DNA of 64,000 nucleotides from Macrotis lagotis (lineage: Eukaryota > Chordata > Mammalia > Peramelemorphia > Peramelidae), in NCBI RefSeq assembly GCF_037893015.1, contig NC_133665.1, positions 106,483,937 through 106,547,936 of the forward strand, written 5' to 3'. Positions within the stretch are counted from its first letter, which is position 1; each line of letters opens with the position of its first letter. Under the pieces are notes generated by a model, which was given only the letters and a program-made list of their open reading frames with translations, did no database searches and was not told the DNA's origin. Below are positions 53,845 through 64,000 of this stretch, one piece after another. The position numbers and the translations under genes were made by a program.

Positions 53845-56800
53845 GATATTTTGTATTATACACATTGCATTGCTTTCTGTGGCAGGTGATTTTTTTTTTT
53901 AATATCATGAACTTGCTATGTAGGTTGGAAAATAAACCTTGCTATTTATTTCTTAAGGTAATCTTAAAATGGGGAATAGAAAAGCTCAAATATTCATCTT
54001 TATCTTTGTATTTTTCCAGAGTTTTTAAGTTGTTAGATACCAATTATTAATGCTAATGAATCATAGCTATAACTTTGTTGAAATACCTGAATGTACAATA
54101 GGATATATATTTAAAATTTCTTGCTTGAGAAGTTTCCATAAACACACACTCTTAAAAGAATTAATATATTTGTACTAGCTTTTAAAACAAATTGTTTCTA
54201 ATAGATTGAATAGACATAGTAAGAAAGATGGTGCAAATTTAGCTGAAAATTGCAATTTTGAGTTTAAAAACACATGGAAAGATGTCTAAATGTTCTAGTT
54301 AAAGAAGTTTGGTTTCTAAAACTACCCAAGTGATCATTTTGTTATACACGAAAAGGTTACTTTACAGATAAATCCTTAGAGACCACAAGTTTAGGTCTTC
54401 TAGACTTTTGGTCCAGATTATCTTTATTATGGAATTCTTTTTTATATTTTAAAAATAATGTCCAGCAACCTCAGAAGTAGCAAGGAAGTATCATTAGGAA
54501 AGGAATTCCGTGAATGATGATAAAGTTAAGATGGCTTTAGACTTTAAATGATGTTGTTTTAAATTTCTCTCATATTTTTCTCCAGAGAGCTCAGAATTGG
54601 TCACATTTTCTCATTCCATTTTTGTGAGCTAAATGTTACTAGAAATCTCAAACCTGACAAATTTCTTCAAATTCGTGAAGACAAACAGTATCTTTATAGC
54701 TTTCTTGGTGATGATTTGAAATAAAGTGAGCATATTAATGTTCTGACTTGTACAAGAATTGTTTCCTTCTTTTTAGGAAGTCAAAAATATTAGGACTTAT
54801 GGATTGCTTTTACTAATAATACATGTGAGACTGAAATGCCTTATAAGCCCCATAGAATATTTCAGTCTTGTTTCATTGATTAATTTACCAAATTTGAGAG
54901 CTACTTAAATCATGAGTAGAAGATTCCTGTGGGTAGAAAAAGTAAATTAGATTTTTTTCCTTTTGATGATTATGAAATGTTCTACCTAATCTCAGATAAT
55001 ATTGGTAAATGACATTGGATCTTGTCAGTTCTTTAGACTGTCTATTCATTGAGCCTATGAATGAAAACTTTCCTTAGGACTTTGAAATTCGCATGTAATT
55101 GCCAGTGTGGTTATTTATTCAGTCAATAGGGCTACATTAAATGTAATATGAAGTGAGATACCTTAAGCTTCACTTTTTTTGGATGCCAGATTTCCTATTG
55201 GTCCAACTTTCATTCTTACAGGTAGTTTGACATTTATTTTCATCATGATGAAAACGCTAACGTGTACTTGAAAATATAGTTCTGTCAGAATTATTTACCT
55301 TTTTATATGGTAATAGGTACCCACAGGAATCTAGATGAATCTGGAGAACTGATGTGAGATAGTAACAAAACTTGGATGACATATGCTGTGGATAGAATCA
55401 TAATTGGAGAATACATTGATCTTTATGGAAAACTAAGTACAAATTTATTCCTCTTGATATTTGCAAATTTTCATAGGTAAACATTTTTAGAGTTTTTTCA
55501 GAAATAAATATAGCCTAAGGGGGGAAAATTCACACATTGTTGCTGCTGCTTTGAAACCAAGAGTATTTCTGGGTTTCATCCTTACGGTTGAGTACTCTGT
55601 ATAGAAATGAGCTCTGGGGAGAAGTGTCTGGTAGAAGTTGTGCCAGCTTAAACCACAAGTATATTTGAGAAGCCAAGAGGCATTCTTCCAGGGCTGAGTG
55701 ACTCTCACAGAGGCAGAGAATGGAGGCAGAGAATGGACACCGTGGCTGAATGGAAAGCAGCACGCCCAGAGAGAATCCCATGAAACAGAGCTGGAGAGAT
55801 CAGGTGAGCCTGGGTTGGGTAGGAGATAGTGGTAGCCGAAGGAGAATTTTGGTTCTCTGCAAACTCACTTTAAGCTTTAAGTATTCATCATCACATTCCT
55901 AAAGGCAATAGAGAATTTTTTGTTTTATTATTTTTCAAGTTTTTCATCCTAGGAAGCCTGAATGGAGGGAAGAATTATTGAGAATGTAGTTGAGGTACTG
56001 ATTCTCTATGCAAATGTGTTGCTATCATTCGAAAGATGAATTTGAAGTAAAAACTAGAAATAGAACAAAGCTTGATGAATTGAAGGGCTTTGAAGAGAAT
56101 CCCTCATTTAGCTTGTGTCAGGTTTAGATTGACAGGATATTTTTAGATCCTCCTTAAGGTAGATTGATTATTGGAATGTTAAGAAAAACAAATGGACATT
56201 TGTTAATGTTTATGTGAGATCACTTCAGTTATAGTAAGACATGAGAGTTTAGTGCACCCTGAGATTAGTTCTTAACTAATAGTGAAGAAGGGGTGGAACA
56301 GTAGAGAATATTTGACCAAATGAGTCTGTTGTTTGCCAATAAAGCTAGATTTTTTTGCTAGATTTTAAAAAGGGATCAAAATATCTCAAGAGGCCTGAAA
56401 TTCAGGATTTTGGTTTTTAACATATCTAGAATAGTTTGCTATCATTTGGGTAACCCTTTAAAGGGTGAACCTTACTTGTATGTCTTGGGAACTGATGGGT
56501 TCTTTAATTTTCAAATCTCTTTCTGTTGCCTTAAAACAAATTTGTTACCTTGGAGGTCACCTTACGTTGCAGTGCTATGTCTCAGTCAGCAATGATTGAT
56601 GGAGATAATGGAATATATTTATATTATCATTGCTAATTTTAGGTTCTCCCAGGTTTTGAAAGTAGAATCCATTCTGACTCTAGATTAGCTACAAAATATA
56701 TTGTTTTAGGATCCTAAGGAACTTTGTAATAATCTGAACAAAGTAACAATGTTGGTGTTATATCTGGATTTTGCTGTTGTTCAGGAGAACTGCCATCTTA

Positions 56801-57550
56801 GGTTTTGTTTAGTAGGTTATGCAAAGACTTTGTTTAAGGAGAGTGATTTTAGTGACATTCATACCATACATGAGAGCAGTAACTGGACTAGGTAACTTAG
56901 GGAATACAGCATGGTAAATGTTAAATGCATCAATTATGTTCTCTAGGACTGAGATAAAAATTTTAAATTAATATACACCTCTAAAAAATTTATTTTAAAA
57001 ATATACTGTTTGTTGGAACATAGGTCAGACCGTTTTTTAAAAATCATAAAATGAGTATAGCCTATAATCTGTATTATTTTTTAGTGTTTACCGATGTATA
57101 TAATTTTCCCCCCTTTCGAAGCAAAATGAGATGACTTCATTCAGATCAAAGTAGTAGTGTTTAATTTTGTGTGGGAGGATGAAAGGGCACATGCATTTCA
57201 ATTGAGTATATTTGGGTGTATTTGGGATTTTAGAAAAGGGACTTTCTTCTCCCCTCTCTCTTCTTTTTAAACTTCAGTATTCACCATCACATTCCTAAAG
57301 GCAATAAAGGAATGTTGCACTTGCTCTGAGGAGCTTTTCAATATCTTAGGAAACTTCCATGTTTCTCAACTTTAAAATCTTAAGAAACTTCCTTGTTTCT
57401 CTATTTTATTTGCCCATTTAGGGATTTGAATCATGATACCCATAGAAGCTATTTCTGCTATCTCTTGACTGCTCCCAGGGTCCTCTGATACTTTAGGAGT
57501 TCATGTTTTTGTATGACCTTGCAAAAGGTCATCTTTTAAGTGCTTAGTGG

Positions 57551-58259
57551 GTGATGGGAACTTTTGATGGACATCAACTTATTAAATTAATTTTTTTATT
57601 TTCTATTTCAGGAGAGATTGAATACCTACAGGTTCATCCCCTTGAAGTTTGGGTATGTGGCCACACCGTAGTTTTGCCTAAGAAAAGAGTATGGTGCCAG
57701 CCATATAGAACACAATTAGAGATAGCCTCCAGCAGATCTTGTGTCTCCTGGCTTGGTACAAGAGAGAAACTATGGGATCAGTTATTGCCCCCTCATCCAG
57801 TCAGTGGTATGGCAGGGGATTTCACCAAATGTGATAATAATTCACTTAGAGGAAAACGACTTAGTCCAGCAGACCTTTAAGCTGGGCTTCATAATCACCA
57901 TGAAAATGACTTGACGACATTATGTAGAACTTTTCCCAAAGCAAAAGTTGTATGATCAACATATATGGCTAGGAGCTTGGAAATCTGGGGCAGTTGATAA
58001 AGCCAGGAAGGCACTGATTAAAGAACTTTGTAAGTTTTGTAGTCTGCCTGGAATTTCAGATTTGAGGCATGAACAAATTGTCTATTTCCTAGAGATATTT
58101 AGTCAAGATGGAATTCATCTGTTTTTAATGCCAAACTTTGGAAAGCAAATGAAACTTTTTATAACTCTTTGGAAATGGGTAGGGCACTTCTACTGCTTTG
58201 TTGAGTTCTTCTCCCTTCTTTGGATGGAATTAATCCTTGCTTTGTTGCTTTATCTCTAG
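57551..58259 (+). pseudogene. Unidentified coding-like relic in intron 5
   Basis: Two open stretches (109 codons at 57551-57880, 103 codons at 57948-58259) lie 68 bases apart in different frames within one T-poor block. A good acceptor (TTTTTATTTTCTATTTCAG) stands at 57612. The second reads WLGAWKSGAVDKARKALIKE, then LCKFCSLPGISDLRHEQIVY and FLEIFSQDGIHLFLMPNF, which looks protein-like in composition. I do not recognise the parent. A frameshifted retrocopy or transposase relic is possible, and chance is not excluded. Confidence 0.3.
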
Positions 58260-58320
58260 TTATTTCCTGCCCCTTCTGCTGTGACAAGTTATTTGCTATT
58301 GGACAAGTCTTCTAATTTTA

Positions 58321-58933
58321 TTTTATCTTATTTTTTGTGATTTAAAAAAATGAATATTTTGTTTTTTAATTACATACAATGGTAGTTTCTACCAGTCTTT
58401 TTTTTTTTTGCGAAGTTTTGAATTTTACAATTTTTTTTTTCTCCCTCCTTCTCCTCCATTCCCCCTCCCTCCCAACAGAACACAATCTGAACTGGTCTTT
58501 ACATTTGCTTCCATGACATGTATAGATCAAAATTGAATGGGTTGAGAGAAGAAACATCCAAAAGGAAGAAAGAAGACATTTTGAGATAGCAAAATTACAT
58601 AATACATAAGACAACTTTTAAAAATTGAAGATAATAATCTTATCTTAAACTCCATAGTTCCTTTTCTGGATACAGATGGTATTCTCCATCACATATCCCC
58701 TAAAATTGTCCCTGATTATTGCACTGATGAAGTGAGCAAGTCCATCTAGGTTGATCATCACCTCGAGTTTTTGTTAAGGTCTATAATGATCTGGTTCTGC
58801 TCATCTCACTCAGCATGATTTCATGCAGGCTTTTGTGAAATCCTGTCCCTTATGATTTCTTATAGAGCAATAGTGTTCCATCACATACATAATATCACAA
58901 TTTGTTCCTCCATTCCCCAATTGATCAACTTCT
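58321..58933 (-). mobile_element. 5'-truncated L1 insertion, antisense, with 17-bp target duplication
   Basis: 613 bp, from TTTTATCTTATTTTTTGTG and the L1 3' UTR (CTCCATTCCCCCTCCCTCCC) to AATATCACAATTTGTTCCTC, flanked by perfect CAAGTCTTCTAATTTTA at 58304-58320 and 58934-58950. The 82-codon minus frame inside is L1 3' UTR. Confidence 0.96.
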
Positions 58934-59749
58934 CAAGTCTTCTAATTTTAATAAGGCTAAAGTTTGGATTCTAATATTTCTTTGATATTAGAGGGAGAAG
59001 GTAGGACTTCTGTAATTAAGTTATTAAACCTGCATCTTGGCCTTTGGTTTGGGTACCATTTTAAGGAGGAATAATGTTTATGTAAGATTTCAAAGGAGAC
59101 CAGACAGACACCATTCCTAAAAGATGTTGACAGGGTTTTGTGAAGTTTTTTGTTGTTGTCATAGTAACAGGCTTTTTCCTTTCTAATGAAACTGTACCCA
59201 AGAACTGTGCTTACTCTTTTTCCCCCAGCATTTTCTCACAGTATCTCTCATCCCTTCACGTGCAAAATATAAAACAAAGAATTCAGTTTTTGTTTTTTTG
59301 GTTATAATCAACTGACTTCTAAATGACTGAATATAAACCTACTGATGAATCACTTCATCACTTCATGTAAAGTTGTATAAGTTAGCATTTCTATTCATAA
59401 AGGCTATGGATGTTTTTAATAGTCATTTTATATATGGTTCTTAGGCTCAATTCAGTCCAGATGTTATGTAGATATACTGTTATTGTAACATTTGTCCTTA
59501 ATAAAGTTGCAACATGGAACCTTGTAAACTTGTGATTTATTCTTTTGTGTCACCATTTTTGGTATAATAAACAGCAGAAGCTCCAGTCTTAACGGGCACT
59601 TTTAGGTTCTGTTTTTCTTTCATAAGAATGAATGGTTTAGATATTTGCTAATGATGTCTTCACTATAGGCAGAAATCTTTTAATGGAGTTCATTGGTGGG
59701 AAGTGATAATGAAGTAATCTCTCACACATGCACCAAAATTAATGTATAC

Positions 59750-60060
59750 TTCTCTTCCCTGTCTTTACTTGTTGAATTCCCTTTTAAACTTTAACGTATT
59801 TTCTCCTGGATATCCTGCCTGGTCTCTCTCCTTCTGCCCCTCCCAACTTCCCAGGACTTTGTTACTGAAGTAACAAATTGTTTTGTAGTTCTTTAATATA
59901 TTTAGTAATGTTATGTTTGTTATAGTTACCTGAGCTTTTGTCTTATCTCCCTCTATTAGATTTTTAAGCTTCATCAAATCAGGGAATTGGTCTTTTCTAA
60001 GTTATTGCCCTCAGTGTGCAACACAAAATAGATAACTTAATAAATTTTATTGAATAATGA
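59750..60060 (+). repeat. L2-type LINE 3' end, sense
   Basis: CTTATCTCCCTCTATTAGAT, TTTTAAGCTTCATCAAATCA, GGGAATTGGTCTTTTC and AAATAGATAACTTAATAAAT TTTATTGAAT match the L2 terminus (TAAGCTCCTTGAGGGCAGGG ... TAGGTGCTCAATAAATGTTT). Confidence 0.6.
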
Positions 60061-62469
60061 ATTACCTTTGTGTGACTTAAAAATATTTGTACTGTCTTGC
60101 AAATGTATCTTTAAATTAACAGAACATACCAAAATACATATCCATTGATAATCCTTAAATTACCAGTCAATGATAGGGAATGGACTTTTCAAATATATAA
60201 ACAATGTTAAAATTTCAGATAACTCTACTCTGAAAGGGATCACCCTTCTGGAAAAAAGAAAGATCAGGGAATGGTTATTCCACATGCAAATATCTGAGCT
60301 TAGGTAAAATAGGAATAAGTTTTCTGTTAAATGGTATAATAAAAGAATTTTACAAAACTGTTAGGGGCCATATGAAAGAACGCTCATTTGTCTAACTCTC
60401 TAGACACAATTTTGAAAAAATAAAATAATTCCAATCTCTAAAATATAGTTGGGTAGCAAGTGGACTGACTCCGCTTAAAGGTCTCCTTTGTTTAATTATG
60501 AACAAAACATTGATTTAGAATATTTAGTTTCTGTCTCTGTCTTAGGCATGTTTCTTCTCCATATATGGTATCACTCTGTTTTTAATTTAATCAGTGAATG
60601 GAAGTATGTTTGTCTTCACAGGATGTTGAAATAATTAATGAAGCAATTTTGGAATATTTTGGGTTCTTCAGAAATTGTTCTTTAAGTAAAAAATATTGAG
60701 TTTTTAAAATTGCTGTTGGACCAGACTCAGTGTGCTAACAGTTCATATGCGAGAAGTAGCCTACTATCTCTCTATTTTGCTGTATAGTATTGGTTTCTTC
60801 TGAGATGTGCTCCCCTTCTCCCACTTGCTTTATTGCATGATGCCTGATATGTTTTTACACTGGGTAGGATATATTCTGGAAATAAAAAAAAAAAAGTCTG
60901 GTTGATTTACCCCCTTCAATTTATTTTGTAGTTTCATACTAGAGTGATGAGAAAGCACATAATGAAATCTTAAATAACCAAGTTTTGTGATTGGGATGGA
61001 GGAGTGGAAAGAATATTATTAATGTTTCATAAACTTAGATTTAGATTTTCATGGTATCATAGCAGCTGAAATTTGAATGTTTTGGTGGGGGTGGGGTGCT
61101 TCTAAATCTTGTAAATCTGCAGTAGTTTCTTTGTTGGTACCTAGACTAATGAAATGCCTATATCCAGTTGAGATCTTAACTCTAGCTTATTCCTGTGCCC
61201 CTGTGTGTTACTTAGTTGAAATTCTGTTCTTTTGCCTTGTGTGTTTTGAGTTTTTGTGTGGAACATGACTGGCAATTTCCAAAGTTTATATATTTATACA
61301 AGCTAACAAACATTCTAATTGTTAAAGGAAAATTTATATTAGATTGATTAATGCAACTTTTAAAAATGTCCCAGTAAGATGAAACTGTCATTAGATCTTA
61401 ATTTTTATGATCTTGTTAAGAATTTTGTGTTGAGGAACCATTGTTTGTTTTTCAAGTTGTTACCTATATTCTAGTGATGATTTACTAACATCTCTGTGTA
61501 TATGTCCAGTTTGTTAAATATGTATATTGTATAGTTACTGTATAGGAATGATGAATTGCACCCAAAATTGGAGTAACAGGTAGTTTAGCTTTCATCTGGT
61601 AAAATGCAGTGGGGTTTTTTTTTATTTTTAAAAATTTTTTTTGAGATGTTCACTTTACATATACCCCATCTTTTAAAACACAGGTAATCTGCTGAAAGTA
61701 TATAATTCTATATCTTGAGAACACCATTTTGCCCTAGGAATCAGAGTTTTGGGTAACTCAAAGCAGTAAAAAGATATATGAAGAGAATAAATAGTCTTTA
61801 GCATATGTCATTAATGACCTAAGTAGTATAAGAAAATATAGCCTCAGAAAAGGAGGTGGGTTTTCATGTAATGAGAAGAGGGAAGGGGACTGCTGGCCGA
61901 ATCAGTTTTCATTGGTACCCATAAAAAGTAACAACTTTCATGGGCTCTAGAGTATTGGGTGGCTTACCTGAGGAAGAACTATAGAAGAATATGAGTAAGA
62001 ACTGTATAGGATTAGAAGGCATCTATGGGTTATAATCTGTATCAATATGAGTTTCCTCACTGAAAATATTATAGGTCTTCCAAAGTATTGAAGTATCTCT
62101 TTTTAAAATGTCCACATCTCACCTTTTCTACAGTGGAGCTATTGAAATTGCTTTTATGGTTCTCTGGAACAGCATGCTGTATTTAAAATTATAGACAGAT
62201 ATTTCTCTTGAGCATTAATGCAGTGGTTCCTAATGGACTTTTTGATTAGAAGATTAAGCAGGGATAAATCCTTATCTTGCATGTGATAAAATTTAAGTTT
62301 TTCTAATGGCAAATCTATATTTCATTGTAAGGTGTTGGTGAAAGGAGAAAGAACAGTATACTTAAATCTGATAAATAAAGTAATAATTTATTTAGTGTGT
62401 TAGAAGGAAGAATTGACAAAGAATGTCAGTGCTGGACAATGAGCCAGGTTGGTGGTGAAACCTGTTAAT

Positions 62470-62492
62470 GTTCCCTCCTCCCAGGAGGGAAC
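62470..62492. other. Perfect hairpin, 10-bp stem and 3-base loop
   Basis: Left arm GTTCCCTCCT (62470-62479), loop CCC, right arm AGGAGGGAAC (62483-62492). It is in intron 5, with no other element nearby. Function unknown. Confidence 0.9.
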
Positions 62493-63486
62493 TTCCCAAG
62501 GAAGTGATTCACCTTAAATGAAAATAGGTTTCTTTTAAAAAATATTTTGTAATTTGTATTTGGCATTTGGCATTGACTACATTCTGTCATATATTGTAGT
62601 TATTTGACTACTTGTCATCTCTTCTGCTATTCGTACTTTCTGGTTCTTGGGAGCAGGGATAGGATTTTAATCATCTTTATATTTTTCAGTCTGGTCCATC
62701 GTTTTGTATATAGATTGTGTGGTAAATATTGAATATTATTGAGAGTAATCATATAAATGCCATCTTTGGTAAAGCAGACCCAATGACAAGTTGAAATGAT
62801 CCTAGGGAATGGTCCTTTATTAGAACTACTCAGTGTTTGCCATTTCTTAACTGGTTTGTGCTATTGAAGAACTAGATGCACCATGTGCAATTTTCAAACA
62901 TAGTGACTAGTAGCCTGTCTGTTAGTGCCTTTCTTTCCATAAGTTTATTTTAAGTCAGCAAGTCTTTTATATGTCTGACAAGAAATAGATTTTTGTTTGT
63001 AAAATGTCACAGATTTGTTTTAAGGGTGTTTTCAGTGATGGATTTCATGTATGTTACTGAAATTGAAAAACTTCCCATTTTTCAGTTGAGTATTGCATTG
63101 GAGGTTATAATAGATGCACTTAGTAAAATTATTTAGCAAATCAGTAAAATTACTTAGCAAATCAGAAAGAATTGCTAATATTTGAGTTTGTTATGGCATT
63201 CTTGATTTCCTTGGTTTCAAATCTGGTGGTCTGATGAACTCAGTTTTGATTATGACTAAAATCTCTGACTTTCTCAGAGTACTTTAGTTTCTTTTAAATC
63301 CTAAAATTTATGAGAAACTCTTTCTGTAGTTGACAAAGAATATTCATTGTTGGGAATAAGCAAAATGAGAGTTAAATAGTTGAGAACCCTTTAAGTTGAT
63401 TAAAATTTAATGTTATTTTAAAATATTCATACCTTTTAATGTTTTTAATATCTCATTTCCCTCTCTTATTGTGCCCCAGGCTTTTT

Positions 63487-63641
63487 TTTTTAGTTTTTTT
63501 TTTTTTGTAAGGCATATGGGGTTAAGTGGCTTGTCCAAGGCCACACAGCTAGGTAATTATTAAGTGTCTGAGTCTGGATTTGAACCCAGGCACTCCTGAC
63601 TCCAGGGCCGGTGCTTTATCCACTGTGCCACCTAGCTCCCC
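63487..63641 (-). mobile_element. tRNA-derived SINE, antisense
   Basis: T-rich tail, GGCATATGGGGTTAAGTGGC to GTGCCACCTAGCTCCCC. TGCCCCAGGCTTTT (63472) and TGCCCCAGACTTTT (63642) are a target duplication with one change. Confidence 0.95.
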
Positions 63642-64000
63642 TGCCCCAGACTTTTTCAAGAGTCTGTGGGTATGCAGTATCTACACTCCATTTTTGAACC
63701 CTTACTTTAACAGATTAATGTGTGAAGTTAATACAGTGTGTACATATTAGTTAAACAGTGCTATAGGAACACTTGTGGACAATATTGAAGGAGAATTCAT
63801 GATTTTGGAAGGGGGTTGGACTAGATGATAAAGACTTTATTTTTAACTGGCACTTGTTGGAAAAATTCAAGGATTGGTTTACTATTGTCATAAGCAACAA
63901 GTATTATTATGGTTTCTCTGATAATTCCACAATGGTGGCAGTTGAATGGTTGTGTGTTTTTGATATATGTAAAGCATTTTTATGGTTTCTTTACCTGGCA

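Larger units (their letters stand above)
44213..64000 (+). other. RBM6: RBM6 intron 5 (part)
   Basis: No later RBM6 exon could be recognised, so the intron exceeds 19.7 kb and runs off the window. A (GT)n tract lies at 44587-44624. Stretches without listed elements (44625-46080, 47561-48655, 49483-50285, 53850-57550, 60061-63470, 63650-64000) are AT-rich with nothing recognised. Confidence 0.85.

Noticed and set aside
57948..58259. Exon 6 of RBM6
   Set aside because: Exon 6 should continue with a YDYGYVCVEF-like RNP1 strand, which is absent here. The sequence does not match any RBM6 segment I know.

Overview
This is nuclear DNA from a marsupial. It is AT-rich, almost free of long reading frames, and dense in interspersed repeats. 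At least 15 copies belong to a tRNA-derived SINE of the marsupial WSINE1/SINE1_MD type: a tRNA-like head with A and B boxes, an ACTTAATAATTACCTAG core and a short A-rich tail. RTE/BovB-like LINE and SINE pieces, L1, L2 and MIR are also present. An Australian marsupial such as a dasyurid fits best, but an American opossum cannot be excluded by eye.

Two protein-coding genes are recognisable, arranged head to head as in the human 3p21.31 region. On the minus strand at the left edge is the first coding exon of MON1A (1281-1421). Its remaining exons lie beyond base 1. Its 5' exon and promoter are probably in the GC-rich block at about 4.9-5.56 kb, which carries a textbook ZNF143/THAP11 site. On the plus strand, RBM6 starts in a CpG island (24.2-25.0 kb) and continues past the right edge. 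Exon 1 (non-coding) ends at 24579, exon 2 (start codon) at 30777, exon 3 (decapeptide repeats) is 33969-35286, exon 4 is 35922-36011 and exon 5 is 44143-44212. Together they encode about the first 508 residues. The second half of RRM1, the zinc fingers, the OCRE and the G-patch lie outside.

Layout: 1-5.6 kb is the 5' part of MON1A. 5.6-24.2 kb is intergenic and built from SINEs, an RTE pseudogene (9.4-10.1 kb), L1/L2/MIR pieces, an old LINE-like block (18.3-20.5 kb) and an uninterrupted (GTG)n tract of about 61 units at 23.2 kb. 24.2-25.0 kb is the RBM6 promoter, with three ZNF143-type sites and a YY1 site. 25-64 kb is RBM6 introns and exons. Intron 4 (36.0-44.1 kb) is mostly antisense L1. 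Intron 5 (from 44.2 kb) holds L1, L2, SINEs, a recent 160-bp tandem duplication and an unidentified coding-like relic at 57.6-58.3 kb.

MON1A (endosomal RAB7 activation) and RBM6 (nuclear splicing regulation) are not known to share a pathway. Their adjacency is conserved synteny. I saw no novel multi-gene system. The most unusual items are the long GTG tract, the promoter site cluster, the nested insertions using one target site, and the unidentified coding-like relic.
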